DNA of 64,000 nt from Dicaeum eximium (lineage: Eukaryota; Chordata; Aves; Passeriformes; Dicaeidae): positions 806,001 through 870,000 of the forward strand of contig VWZP01003889.1 in the NCBI GenBank assembly GCA_013396995.1. The letters run 5' to 3'. Under the pieces are notes generated by a model. That model was not told the DNA's origin. It was given only the letters and a program-made list of their open reading frames with translations, and ran no database searches. Numbering within the stretch: the stretch's first letter is position 1; each line of letters opens with the position of its first letter. Position numbers and translations under genes: made by a program. Shown here piece by piece: positions 23,520 to 36,600 of this stretch.

Positions 23520-25002
23520 CAAAGCAAACAACTCAGAAACTCTTCAGAAACCTGATAGCCATCATTTGACATGAAATAATTTTTCAATGATGTCTGTGTC
23601 AGTCACAGAGCAGAATTCCACTAGTTGATTTTCTGCCAGATTTGTTACAATTTGTAATGGGAAACTCTTTGTTAGCTCTGAAAGAAATTTTATAAGCACA
23701 GCTGAACTCAGCTACAATTTTTTGCTTTGAGCAGAGAAGATTAAAATAACATTTCTCTGTTCTTTGTAGGACAAGAAGCAGTTTTAGTGGTGTAGCTGAC
23801 AGGAGATATCATGACAAGATCTTGAAATAATCCTTTCTGCTACTAGCTGAACTTAAAGTCCCTGATGCCAGGTAAGACATTAATGAGTTCTGAATCTCAC
23901 CTCAGATGTGCAAAAGGCTTTGGTTAAAAAATAGTATTATATGCTGGCAAAAAAAGAAATGAACATTTGGCCATGTTTTCTGTGAGATGGCATGTGCCCA
24001 ATCCAAAAAATTTAAATTCAGAAAAAATTAGAAGAGCTTTGATTCAGGATCAGTAAAGTTAAATGTCAGTAAGCTACATGGGGACCAAAATTAAAATGAA
24101 TATACAAATAGGAAAAAAGAACTATATAAAATGGATAATTATCATATAAAATTAAATTAAGACATTATTTAAGCAAAATATTAATAGAAACTTCCATTAA
24201 GGTAATTGAAATCAAAACCTCAGTCCTCTGCACAATAGAAATAGTGACCAAGTGCTATGTATCAAAATTTTTTCTATTTTAATTTAGTTTATATATCACT
24301 AACTATGAGAAATGAGAAAGGGTTATCTATAAATGGAAAAGAAAAATAAGACAAGAACAAGAAATACAATAAAAAACATAAAAAATAGCAAAACAAACTA
24401 AATTTAAGCTAAGATAAAAGAGAGATGAGTGATGAATAATAAATGCTGATCTCATTATATATCAAAAGACGACAAATAACAGCAGATTCCAGTTGAGTGA
24501 AATGATTAATAACAAATTCAAGTCACAGATACTCTGACTGAATATAAATAGATCAAATTGTCTGGCAATGAGATGTTACAAACACACAAATGTGTGCCCT
24601 GGTGGTAGAGATAAACCAGAGGCAAATGCTCCATTCTCAGTAACACATCGCTGCTGCTTGTCACCATTAATTCCCTGTCATTGTTCTTATTCCCTTACCA
24701 GGGCCACGATTAGCAGGAATAAGAGGCTCAGCCTTGCAGGGGGTTGAGACAGAATTATCAGGCAGTACTGTAACAAAGGAAAAAGCTCTCATTCCATTTG
24801 ATCTCATAATTAGGGACTCTGGTGTTCTGGGTCTGAGAGAAGTTTCAGGAGAGGAATAACCCCCAGAGGAGTCTTGGGCATCCCCCAGGGCCACTCCATG
24901 GTCAGCTGAGACAGCCCTCCCCATCTCCAGCTCAACAGGAGGGGAATAAAGACACCCACAATAAAGGATCCTGCCTCTGAGGAGCTGAGAAGACAACTTT
25001 AA

Positions 25003-25015
25003 TTTTTTTTTTTTT
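25003..25015 (+). repeat. Poly(T) tract
   Basis: Thirteen T residues. No adjacent retroposon recognised. Confidence 0.85.
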
Positions 25016-27220
25016 GCTTACATTTCTATTGATAGTTCCCACTGCTGCACAAAGGTTAACAAATTCTTGCAACAATAAGGACAATATGCTCTGATATCAA
25101 AAACAGTGGGCTGTCCTGTCCCACAGTGAAATACCTTACTGTAAGGGACAAGAGAGACTGATGGAATAGAAATCTGTAAGAACAAACAAGTAAAATGCTC
25201 AAAAATATGTGTATCAGCTAATACTGATGGGAAACAGAGAGGAAAGATAAAAACCTGGCTGTTCAATTTGGAAATGGAAGTAATATTCAGTGGGTTAAGG
25301 TACAGCTGTGCCACACCTTATATATGGTGCATAAATAGCTCTTAAAGATCTCCAACACTGGGCACTCCAGAACTTCCTACATTACAGTGCTGCAGTATTT
25401 TTATTACTGGAGTTTTTCCCCGTGTTTGAGGAAATTTTCAAGCATTAATTTGGGTCAGTTGCTGCTGCAGATGGGTGATTTCCTTCCTTCTTCTGATCAC
25501 CTTGTAAGTGCTTGGAGGATGTTGTCACATCCCCTGACATTTTCTCATCATTGAGTTCATCAGCCACAATTTTTATTTATATGATGCATTTTGAGGTCAT
25601 GTTTTGTAATGTGTCAGTCTTTCTCTTTTGGTTCCCTAGACTACAATCAGTGCACATTTTATTGGGTGTGAGGTGCTAAAAATAGATACAGGAGGTTCAA
25701 TAGACTTTTCCGAAATTTAATTTTGACCTTTGCAACTGATTCTCCTACAGATGACCACACATACATATGTATGTGCATATATATTTCTATAGATAAAGAG
25801 CATATCCTAGGCAAGAATAAAGCCTGGAAAACTAAGGATTAACTTGCACCTTTATAGGGTTTATGCCAACGTAGGCTATTTTCCTTCTACATTTGAGAAA
25901 TACGACATACATAAAACGTCATAATTATGACATGCACCATCATGAATTATTATATACACCATGGATACAGGTGTATATTCTCTATCAACCAGATGGGGAG
26001 AGCAATAAGTTATCAGACTGGAAAGGCTAATTTCTATTTTTTTGTTTGGGGCAGGCTAGCTCTCAGTTCAACAACCTTCTCATTTACATAAGTGCAGTAG
26101 CTGTCAGTTCATTAGCAGGTTGTTAATAACACAGGAGTGGGGAGATGGGTTGCAAAATCTCAGTGAAACATGAAAGGGTTGGTTGCAAATTTATGTTAAA
26201 CTTGGCAACACTCAAAGTCACAGGTCAAAAATTACCCCGATGAGGAGTCAGAGTTCACCTACCTTACACTGAGAATAGTCTCACATGAATTAGCACAATC
26301 AAATCAATGCAGATTTATAATTAATGTTTACAGAATATGCTTCTAAAGCAGAATAAAATCCCTCAGAATAGGGACTTTAACAATGAATATGCCACACTAT
26401 GTCTCTTTGGGAGCACCTGAATTGACACTGGTGATTTAAATTTGGTGTTTGCAGCAGAGGAACTGGTGTTTTGTGTAGTAAATCTGAGGTCAACAAGAGC
26501 ATTCTCTTTGGCCACCAGGGGTTAAAATTAACCCCAAACCCGCAGTTCAGGCATTGCCACCCAGCTTGCCTTGTCAAAGTGCTGAGGAGGAGCCACAGTG
26601 CAGTTAGAAGTTATTGTAGTAGTCAGATGATGGGCTGAAAAATCTGTGCAATTTATGAGCACAAGCAGTAAAAATAGGGCAAAAAGGCTAACTACAATGA
26701 CAGTTTAATGATCCAAATGAAAATAAAATTAATTTTAACCAGTGGGAAGCTTCCACACTCAGAAGAAAACATTAACAGAGTACAATCTACAGAAAACCAG
26801 CTGGATCTGGCATGGGAACAAATCTTGGCAGCAGGAATAACATCCAGCAGATCAGATATCTCTGATAGGAAAGGATTTGGAAAGAAGACAGACCAGGATA
26901 AGGACAACACTAAATGCACATTTTTGCAGCCCTGATCAGATAAGGCTCAGACTAACAGCAGCACCAGGCAGGAACATAAATAAGAACTAATCAGTGGTAT
27001 TGCAGAGGTAGAGCACATTTCTGCTCAGGGTTTATCTCCTTTGCAGCAGTGAGCAGTAGCTGGTCATATCAATAAATGGATGTCAAAACAATATAGAGGA
27101 TTAACTAATCCTGGTGTGATTTTTTTTAAAGCAGACTATTCACATTTTGAACCTTCCACAACTAGGACCAATACCCAAATATTGAGTCATATTTTCAGAT
27201 GTGTAAGATGAGTAATACAG
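25016..27220. other. Unique non-coding stretch
   Basis: No gene or mobile element recognised. ORFs at 25,018-25,314 (-), 26,692-26,919 (-) and 26,708-26,935 (+) overlap or lack domains. Confidence 0.6.
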
Positions 27221-27300
27221 GATCATAGACTCATTAAGGTTGAAAAAGGCCCCCAAGACTAACAAATCCAAACTTTAAACACAATCATATGCAGCACATG
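27221..27300 (-). mobile_element. Degenerate CR1 LINE 3' end (-)
   Basis: GGATCATAGACTCATTAAGG, then TTGAAAAAGGCCCCCAAGA and AACAAATCCAAACTTTAA match the CR1 subtype end (ATCATAGAATCA...GGTTGGAAAAGACC...AAGATCATCGAGTCCAAC) with many substitutions. It is an older copy than the one at 28.2 kb. Confidence 0.7.
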
Positions 27301-28203
27301 TTCACAATGTGTAATTATTCAAGCCTGAAATGTTGTCCCCATTTTAGAGAGAAGTCATGAAATTTGAGCTTGAATTTGAGATCTCAAGGCTGTACACCAA
27401 TACAAGATTTTGAAGAAGAACCAGTTTCACCCACAGCGTGGGGTAAAAGGCACCTTCCCCATCACATGGGAGAAGCACATTCACATTTCTGGCAGATGTT
27501 TTTATGCTCAACCGAAGAAAGAGAAGTTTCCTGCCATGATTCTTTAGAATGCTGCCTGAAAAGAAAGATGTTTTCAGTGTGTTTAAGGTGATTATACTTA
27601 TTTTTGGAGTGTCTCTTTCAAACATTTGACAGTATTCTTGGCATTGAGGCAGAATTTAAAGTAGTGGCTCAAAAGCTTTACCTACACCCATTGTTTAACA
27701 TAACATCAACTTGACAGAGAGTTTTTTTGTAAGGGAAAGCAATTTCCTCAATGTAGCCTGAACACAATGGACACCAGTGGGGCTGGCACTGACATCTGCT
27801 GGCACTGCCCAGTGAGAAAGCAGCTACGGAATCGAGCATTTAACAAAATTACACCCTAACTTTTAAATGCTGTTTTACAAATTCTTACTTCTCCCTTCAT
27901 TCAACATGGGGTTTCTTTTTGTGGACAGAGATTTACATTTATTTGTCTATAGGAGAAACAAAATCGCATATGCCCACGGAAAAATGACCCTTTGAATCCA
28001 GCTCTGGAAAACTCTTTTCAACTCAGACACATTGCAAGAAAGCACAGAGCACCACAGCTTCTTTATCTTGTTGGTAACAGTTTGACTTTCCAAATATTGC
28101 ATGCATTTATTTAAAAACAAAATGTTATCAAAACTTAGAGTTATCAAATCTCTTTAGTTTTTATGCTGTGCCCATGTGTGACATATCCAGTCTGAAAAGG
28201 ACA
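27301..28203. other. Unique non-coding stretch
   Basis: No gene recognised. A CTCF-like word, CCAGCAGATGTCAG on the minus strand, lies at 27,789-27,802. Confidence 0.6.
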
Positions 28204-28350
28204 CGGAATCACAGAATGGGTTGGGTTGGAAGGGACCTCAAGATCCTCTCCTTCCAAGCCCCTGCCATGGACAGGGACACCTTGCACTAGGGCAGGTTGC
28301 TCAAAACCCCATCCAGCCTGGTTTTGAATGTGTCCAGGGATGGAGAATGG
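28204..28350 (-). mobile_element. CR1 LINE 3' end fragment (-)
   Basis: It opens with GGAATCACAGAATGGGTTGG and continues GGAAGGGACCTCAAGATCC, CCTGCCATGGACAGGGACACC, GGTTGCTCAAAACCCCATCC and GTGTCCAGGGATGG. The match to the CR1 3' consensus is close, so this is one of the younger copies here. The recognisable element stops at a (TG)8 run. The overlapping ORFs are CR1-derived. Confidence 0.93.
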
Positions 28351-28366
28351 TGTGTGTGTGTGTGTG
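28351..28366 (+). repeat. (TG)8 dinucleotide repeat
   Basis: Eight TG units follow GGAGAATGG at the inner edge of the CR1 fragment, replacing the expected continuation of the element. Confidence 0.9.
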
Positions 28367-31300
28367 CAAAGGGATGGGGGGAAGCAGGACATCTGTGCAG
28401 CCCCCTCGAGGATGCAGCCTGTGAGTGTGAGCATGCACCTCCTGTGGTAAGAGTAAAACCAATCTGTGAGTGCTCATGCTCTGGGTCCTTTATCCCTGGC
28501 ACTGGTGTGTGTCAGGACTAAATCTGCTGAAGCTTTGAGGCAGACCCAGACACAATCAATGGCATAAATACTGAGCAACAGCAGCCCAGATAAATGCTGA
28601 GAGAGTAGGCTAAGAGCTCTTGTAAGATTACAAGGATAATTCTTCATTGCCTCAGAAGCTCAGTTCATTAGTACCTGGAAACCTTTAAAAGACACTTCAG
28701 AACGGAGCTGATGTGTGTACAATTTCTGGCCTGTATCACCTAGCAAAATGTATATAAAAATTATCTTCAGAATGTATCTACTGAGAGAGCCTGGAAATCT
28801 CAATTTTTCACCTTGGCAGAGGTGACAGAGCCTTGCCTGGGGAGGAAGCCCTGTCTCAGCCTGGCAGTCTGAACAGCAGCACTGACCGACCTACTTGTGC
28901 CATTTCCAGTAATTAAGTAGCACATCTGTCCTTCAAATGGGGCACAGTAATGATCAGTAAATCAGGAGTGGAGAGGCCTGGCTTTGTTAATGGTGTCAGT
29001 CTGCAGAAGGGCTCATTATAGCACTGAGCTCTTTTACCTTTTAAGCAGAGAGGATTTGGGCAATTACTGGGTGCTGCAGGCAGACAAGCAGGAACATCCA
29101 TAGCATCCCTCCAGGATGGTCTTCCAAACTTGGTTGCAGAATTCATTATATCTCAAATTACAGTGGGACAGCGATGCCAACTCCCTGTGCCAGTGAGGAA
29201 CTGCAGGCACAGGAGGGGCAAGGCTCCTTGGAATGCAATACCCTCCACATGAGTTCTGAATAATAAAATTGAAGCAGATACACCCATTATTATTTACATC
29301 ACGTTACTCCTTCAGAAACCAGCCAAGATTCACTGTCTTTACTCAGCACAAGCACTTCTCACATTACAGACCTTGGCAATTTAAGCAGGTCAAGAGAACT
29401 GTAAGAATATTTCAGCAAAAAATCATTTACTCCTTTGAAAACTCTTTTAACCTCACTGAAATTTTTAATGGATTCAAGTCAGATCTCTAAGAGTCTGAAT
29501 CAGATAGATATTTCAAATACTTCAGAAGGATATATTCCATTTTCAGAACATGTTTCTATACATGGCTTGAAAAAAAGAGACTACTTTAGTTTGAAATTTG
29601 TTTAAATTGAATTGTAGTAATGGACTTTAAAATTTCCTGAATTTATAAATTTATTTGAACTTTCTAAGAAAGAAAGAATTGGGAAATAATGGCTATTAAA
29701 GAAAAGTTGGATACAGCAGGTGAGTTATCCTATATCTTGAGTTTAGCCTGGAAAAGGCTCTGAAATTTCAATGGACCAGGTTCCCTCCATCAGGACCCAT
29801 AAAATGACAATATTGAGTGTAACAGATTGTGAAGTAAACCCTAGAAATCAGACAGAATCTGCACTTTCCTCCTTAATCTAAGTGATTAAAGACTATTTTG
29901 CTTTCAAAAATGATAAGATGGGGAAAGTAAAAATTAAAATAAGAGAAAATTAATGAGAAAGTATAAAGGGAAGCAAAAGGAAGTGAAAATTTTTGATGTG
30001 TGCGTGTAGCTAAGATTTGACTAAGGAATATATGAACTTTACCCTTCTTTCCATCTCCTAAACGATTTGGAATTGGCAAATCCCATTGCATATTGTACCA
30101 GGAGCAAGGGGACCAAGGGAGGCTTTTCCCTCATGGAAGAGACAGGGATGTCTGAGATTTCAGCTAAAGCTGCTGAAAAGGAGCTCAGCATTTTCTCATA
30201 CCCAACAGGCTTTTTTAAAACAGGTTAAGAGGAGAGGCAGGGGAGATTCCCTGGTACACATCCAGGCATCTCAATGTCCAGATTAAATGAAGTTCACTTT
30301 GCTCAACACAGCTCCTCAGTCTGGATCTGTCACAGACTAAAAGGAGTGCACTATATCCAATATATCCATTATGGGGAGATGAAGGACTGCTCTTCTTCCC
30401 TGATTCTGGCAATAAAACTCTGTCAGACAGGGCAGCACTGGGGCTGGTGGACACAGGACACAGCAAGGAAGGCCCAGAAGTGCTCCTTAAATTACAGCTA
30501 TTTCAGAGCACCACAGGACTAACAGCAAGAATCTGGGACTGGAAGAGATCATTCCAGCATTCAGACTTCACAATCCTTTTCTGGGATCAATTGACCTTCA
30601 GGCTCATAACTTACTATCCACTCCAACAGACTAAAGTACCCCTTCTCACTGTAAATCCAGCTGTGACAAGTGTAATTTCTTTTTTACTACAACACACTGT
30701 CACAGTCATCCTTATCATCAGGAAAAGTGATGTACAGTATATTGTAGTGCTAAAAAAATCCAGAGATTACTTTACAGAAATATCAGAGCATGAAAGAGAT
30801 TTAAGATTGCTTTGCTTAAGCTTTAAGAATGACAGACAACAATAACAATAAAAAGAGGGGAAAAACCCCTCCTCTCATGGTGTTTTCTCAAGTGACACTC
30901 CAAATATTGGAACTGCTATTATACTTATCTAAGACAGACCAAATACTGATGTGTAAAATTCACTGTAGTTCTGAGGTCACAAGGCCCCTGCAGGATGACA
31001 CCAGCTGTATGGAGGTCCCACTGTAGCTAATATTACCCATTTCTCCAGGGATAAATATGGAATTCACTCAAGTGCACACTGGTTGCTGTAGAGTTTACCT
31101 TAGGGTAAGTGCTAAACAGCAGTAAAATATCACCCAGTCCACATCTGCCATGAATACTGAAGCTGAAAACTAAAACAACACAGAGAAAGAAGCAAAGAGA
31201 GGAATAGCTGCAGCTTCTCTACAAAAGCTGTTTTATTACAAATGCACCTCGCTAGCTCTAGGGGAGAAGTAAAAGAGTGAAGTCCTTTGACCAGTCTACA

Positions 31301-32149
31301 CAGGGAGTTTTTAGGCAATTCAGTGTTTCCTCCTGGAGTCTCTGAAAAATTCAGTTAGGCAGGTCTTGGGTCAAGTCCCAGGAGAATTGTGGTGTCTTGT
31401 CAGTTCCATTTGTTATTACACTAGGAAGAAGTCCATTGCAGCTTTTTGCAGAGAAACTCCTAACAAGTCAATTTTGGAAGTATCATTTCTTGGCATAACA
31501 CGGATTTTTGAAGGTCAGGCTGTATGGATACAGTAGAAATGTTCAGAGTTCAGACTTCTTTTTTTTTTCCTAAACTTTTGCAGACTTTTGCATGAGGAAG
31601 AAGCAGTTTCTGAAATTCATCAGACCCTCTGTGTACAAACCTCTGCTGATCATCTTCAAAGTTTGGAAACTAGCAACTGTTTAGCTGAATTTAAGAGCAG
31701 TAAATTTGTTTCCTCTTCTACTTATTCTGTCTCGATATCTCAAAAAACCCCCAACCAAACAAAAAAAAAACAACCCACAGTTTTTAGTCAACTGAATTTG
31801 TGAATCTCAACTGATGCTCTGAACTAGTAGGAAATGAATAGAGGAAACAGCAGAGTTCTGTGCATATAACTCTAACAAATGAGATCAGATTCTTTCTGCT
31901 CATCAGCAAACAGCCAGATGCTGAACAGTGTAAAATCCATCACATCCTGCTAAATAAATCCTTGGTGGAAGAAAGATTAGAGGAGCTTCTATTATGGACT
32001 TTATTCTGTTGTGGAAATCCAGAACACAGAGGGTGTTTCTATGCCTGTTTTGGGAGATTCTGACCCTCAGCAGAACACTGCTTTTAACCTTTGTCCCTGG
32101 GAAAAATAGCCAAAACTTTAAGATGAGTTAGAGCACACAGGTGGTGGTG
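28367..32149. other. Unique non-coding stretch
   Basis: No gene recognised. ORFs of up to 132 codons (30,447-30,845) have no domain or splice support. An A/C-rich tract lies at 31,741-31,779. Confidence 0.6.
31741..31779 (+). repeat. A/C-rich low-complexity tract
   Basis: CAAAAAACCC, CCAACCAAAC and A10 are followed by CAACCCACAG. Same composition and strand as the tracts at 20.9, 23.5, 33.6 and 60.7 kb. Confidence 0.85.
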
Positions 32150-32222
32150 TGTGGTGGTAGCAATAGTGTGTCACAGAATGTAGAATTTGGGTTTTAGGAT
32201 TTTAATATGAGAGTGAATAGGA

Positions 32223-32223
32223 N
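32223..32223. other. Unresolved base (N), likely contig junction
   Basis: A single N separates A+T-rich DNA from an abruptly GC-rich block. A one-base N is often a placeholder for a gap of unknown or negative size, so sequence may be missing here. Confidence 0.8.
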
Positions 32224-32270
32224 GGGAGCTCCCCCCAGGGGCCCTGGGGGTTGGGCTCCCGTCCGTACGG
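32224..32270. repeat. GC-rich nested hairpin
   Basis: GGGAGC (32,224-32,229) can pair with GCTCCC (32,255-32,260). Within it CCCCAGGG (32,233-32,240) pairs perfectly with CCCTGGGG (32,242-32,249) around one G. The block ends with the palindrome CCGTACGG (32,263-32,270). Such a structure can block sequencing and explains a gap at its left edge. Confidence 0.8.
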
Positions 32271-32308
32271 TGTGACAAAAAAGAAAAAAACACCACAACA
32301 TTCTGTGA

Positions 32309-33568
32309 TAATTCTTCATTCTTCAGATTGAAGAGCACAATCCTGCCTGCTTCATTTGTGTGATCAGACATCCAGGCTTAAACCCAATAATAAAAATAAT
32401 CCGCTTCAATGGGATTATTTGCACAAGTGAGGGTTTGCAGAACAAGAGCTTAAGCAGCCCACCCATGTGGTGTTCACTGGGAGCCTTCAGGGATCTCTTC
32501 AGAGAGAGGCTTTTTGCAAGTGCTGTGCAATTTCATTTAAGAGGATGTGTCAGACACTCATCTGATGCAATTCAAAGCAGTATTGTTGATATTAGCTATT
32601 CTCTAAGGTCTTCCTGTAAAGATCTGACCTGCAGAACCAGCTGTATATTAGCATTATCTTTTTATGCTTCCACAACAGATAGGTTTAATAAGCAACCATC
32701 TCTTTTTAGGATGTTCTTGCCATGAGACTAAAGAGAAATACTGTCGGCAATAATACCAAGGTCAAAATGTACTGCTAAGAAACAGAAGAGCATTTCACCA
32801 GAGAATGGAATGGATGTTAAATATTTTAAGAATCTGCTGCTTAAATAAAAAGTAACCTCCTGTGCATTAAAAATACATTTATTGATCCTATTCAGGATTC
32901 AACAGAAATACTTCCAGCAGAAGAAAACTTAAAAGGACTTGTTCGCTGCCAAAATGGGAATGTTTATAGGACTGCCTTGGTAAATGTAGCAGAAATCATA
33001 AAACATACTTAATAAAAGGGTTTGAATCCCTCTTTTCCCTTCAGTAATTAACCTAAATTGCAATTTAAGCATTGACAGTGCAAGGAGAGAATTTAAAGAG
33101 GTAGATAAGAAGAAAAAAAGGTGCATCACTTCAGACATCCCAGCTAATATATGCAGATAGAACTGTTAAACAAATAAATTAAAAGGACCCCCACTGTCAG
33201 CACTTGACAGAAATAGAAATCATGTTCCTTACTCTCAGTGTACCCTTATCTTTCTTCTCTTTCCCTTGGTGAATGTGAATCAGAAACTGACACTGGCAAA
33301 ACAACTACTGAAAAACTTTGAAATCCCAAAGAAAAAGAGCCTGGGTTTATTTCTGTTAATATGGAGTCTGGAATAAATTCACCCCCAAACCATCCTCCTA
33401 CCCCCCAAATAAACCCCATGACATTGAGCCCTGACTTCCACAGCACATCACATTTGCATAATTTATTTAATGTCTTTTTATCTTTGCAGTTCTGGTTTGT
33501 AATTTCCACAAGAGACAGAGAGATAACTTGCTTTTGGAAGGAATGAAGAACTCTACTCTTTCTACTAT
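32309..33568. other. Unique non-coding stretch
   Basis: No gene recognised. A 121-codon plus ORF at 32,360-32,725 has no domain. Confidence 0.6.
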
Positions 33569-33645
33569 CAAAAACAAAACAAAACAAAAAACCCAAAAAA
33601 AACCCCACAAAAACAAACAAACAAAAAACAAACAACACCAAAAAA
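33569..33645 (+). repeat. A/C-rich (AAAAC/AAAC)n tract
   Basis: Repeated AAAAC and AAAC units, T-free for over 70 bp. Minus-strand translation gives a spurious Phe/Val/Leu-rich peptide. Confidence 0.95.
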
Positions 33646-36600
33646 CTGCAATGATTTATTCAGTACCAGACTTAGAATCTGCACTGAAAATATGGATCCT
33701 TCATAAACATTTTACCTGTTCCTATCAGTACCTGTTCAAATTGACAGAGTTCAGAGAAGTCTTTCAAGGTTTTTATCATCAATGCCTCATCTGACTTTGG
33801 AGCATATTTGCTCTGAAATTACTGATGGTACTTAAAGAAAACAGAATCTCATCAAACTATGATGTGTTAAACTCTGAAAAATATCATTCTGAGAGATGCC
33901 ACAGGAATTTCCAACATGAATTAGAGCTTTGTAATAGGACTCCCTCTCTCCATAAGGTAAAGAAATATGGAAGGCACATTTTGAATATGTATGGACAATC
34001 CAAACTCCAGACTTTGATCACAAAATGTGGATGGGGCTTAAGGATGACTATTTTAATTTAATGCACATCTATGGAAAAGCCCTCTGGTGTCTTCAAGGGT
34101 CAAATCAGCACATACCCTTTATTTATGCTCCCTGTCTCTCTTGCCTTTGTATATCTGGATGTATCCTTCAGGTAGAAAATGGAAGAGCAAACACAATCTG
34201 AAATGGATACTGATTCCAAATGAACCATGGAAAAGAACTGGCTTTTCTTTATGGACACCCTCAAACAGGGGGCTCTGCAGACACAGGGGATCACAAGTCA
34301 CAGAGCTGAGCCCTGGTGACTGATATTTGCAGCAGAATAGCTGAAAGAAGGTCTGGACATGTAACTGGAAACCAGGCTGGGCTCCTGATTTTCTGAAACC
34401 ACAACTTCAATCTGCCAAGGATTCTCACTAATGGGAATAAAGCTCTTTGGAGCCTGATGCATGGATTAATATGCTGGGGTCAATAACCCTGGGTAGGGGG
34501 TGCTCCTGGCACAGGCCAAGAACCATCAGATCATTGTGTACATGCACTTGTAGTAATATCTGCCCTCAACAGTTTGTGTTCCTGAGCACTGAAAATCCTG
34601 GGAAGAATGGGCCAGCACCAGGCTCAGCTGCCAGCAGGGCTGTTATTCACTAATGAGCAGCATGGTTCAAATTGCTCCTTCCAAAAGTTTTTCCTCTTGT
34701 GAACACTACAAATCCAAGTGTTATGAAATATTAAACTAGGGAATTACAGTCAAATTTCCATTCTTTAACATTATATCCCATACAATCAAGAACCACTGTG
34801 CCATATGAGCCTGAATTTGTTTCCAAGATTCAGCACCAACTCGTTTCTTCCACAGATGGAGTTTGTGGGAGCCCCTGTGTGAGTCTCACATATCTCTATT
34901 GATAACCCATATTCAATTTGGCTATCAATGTAGATTAATCACCACCACATCATGACAGATTTCAATGATACTTTGTGATAACTATTAGCTTTTAAACTGA
35001 TTTTGCCTTCTTGTAACTTACTGCATTAATCCATCAATTAATTCCTTTAATTGATGTGTGAGTATATCACAGAAACACACAAACACTTTTAAAAAATAAA
35101 CATAAAAAGAGACAAAAATATGACAAATACATTTTAGCTAATTAAATTCAAAAAAGAACCACACAGAGTATTCTAACCCTTCTCATCCTTTATAGTTTTT
35201 AACTTCTCTATGAATAAAAGTGATGTAGAAACCCCATAATAATTGCTGAAGTGACTCATTAAAATGCAAAACTACGTGAAAGGGAAGCATGGAAAACACT
35301 TCTGACATCTAAAGGCAAGGTAAAGTTTTCTAAAGAAATAAGTTTGCAGATCAATCCCCCAGCTAAAAGGCTGGCATAAATTAGCATCCTTGTGTCAGCT
35401 ATTTGAAACAAGTGAACCTATCTTATAGCAACCAAAGATAAAAATATGGAACAGTTACTTTTGCTTTCAGCAGGACAAGTGCTTTGCATAAAATGAAATA
35501 TTCATTAAACAAGTGGGTTATAAAAATAGGTAATTTATCACTGCAGCCATAAACTCCAGGGCCCAGGAGATGTAGCCATATCATAGGGAGAGTAAAGTGC
35601 ATTCAAGCACACTGCTGGTCCTGCACAGCCCTTCAGGTGAGCAGGACCTGTGCTGTCTGCCTGCTGAAAAATAAACTGGAAGATACACAAGAAAAACTTT
35701 TTATTCATTATCTTGTTTCTCAAAGCTTCTCTCAAAATGTCTCTTTCTACGTTCTGGACAGGCTTGCTTCAACACTGGTCAAGTGGATTTAAAATTCACA
35801 TAAATAGGGGAATTGCTCTGCTTAAAGCCCTGTAAGAGTCTCCCAGAAAAGAAGTAAACTGGATGAGGAAGATGCCAGAGGAAACCCAAGCTGATTTCCC
35901 ATTTCCCAGCACAGTGCAGCTCAGAGCAGCTTTGCAGAAAGGTGAAGATTTGGCTATTTTAATTGATTGGCAGCTTTATGAAGGTTTACAAATGTGGGAA
36001 CTCATCTGGAACCATTCACATGTTTTGCTTGTTGTCAAAACTGAGATTAAGATCAGGTCTTAGAGGAGTGAGGGAAGAGTGTAGGGCATTAATCCACTGC
36101 CAGCAAAACCTCAAGACAAAGTTTGAAACAGAGTTTTATTTATGAGTCTTAGATTATTTTCTTTCCTCCTAAACAAAAGGCAATGCACTAGAGGGGTGTT
36201 TGTGAAATAATATGCATGTGTGAGCAGAAATAATGGCGTCACATATTAAACTGAAAAGAAGAAAATGTTCTGGTTTCACTTGGCTGAAAGAGAGCAAGGC
36301 AGAGAGGGAGGAACATGGCACTCATTAAGATAAAATAAAGTATTTAACATTTTCATATTAATTGAATTGTTGTACTTAAAGTCTTCAGCTCAAGTGCAAA
36401 ATGGATGAATCTGTTTTTAATTTACCAGGCTTATGAATTTTACAACATAGCCTGGAAAGGCAAGAAGATGTAAAGGGTGGGTAAAAGTAACAGAGTTCAC
36501 AGATTAAATTATTAAGACTAATTGTAGGAACATAGAAAACCACAAATGTAAAATTAAAATATAATTATAGAAAACTAAAACCAACTACAAGGCCCATGGA

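Larger units (their letters stand above)
21531..25002. other. ORF-poor A+T-rich stretch
   Basis: Between about 21,870 and 24,667 no ATG-started ORF of 60 codons exists on either strand, and I see no mobile element apart from an A/C-rich tract at 23,465-23,519. 24,060-24,440 is very A+T-rich. 22,900-23,420 is a candidate conserved non-coding element (annotated separately). 24,600-24,980 is richer in G+C, with an unrecognised 109-codon minus ORF. Confidence 0.6.
32150..32308. other. Gapped GC-rich foldback segment, possible LTR remnant
   Basis: A segment bounded by TGTGGTG (32,150-32,156) and CACCACA (32,291-32,297), a perfect 7-bp inverted pair with TG/CA ends. It contains an N and a GC-rich core at 32,224-32,270. 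A second perfect 11-bp inverted repeat, TCACAGAATGT/ACATTCTGTGA, lies at 32,171-32,181 and 32,298-32,308. It may be a truncated LTR or a foldback element with missing interior sequence. The true length is unknown because of the N, and no target duplication is visible. Confidence 0.35.
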
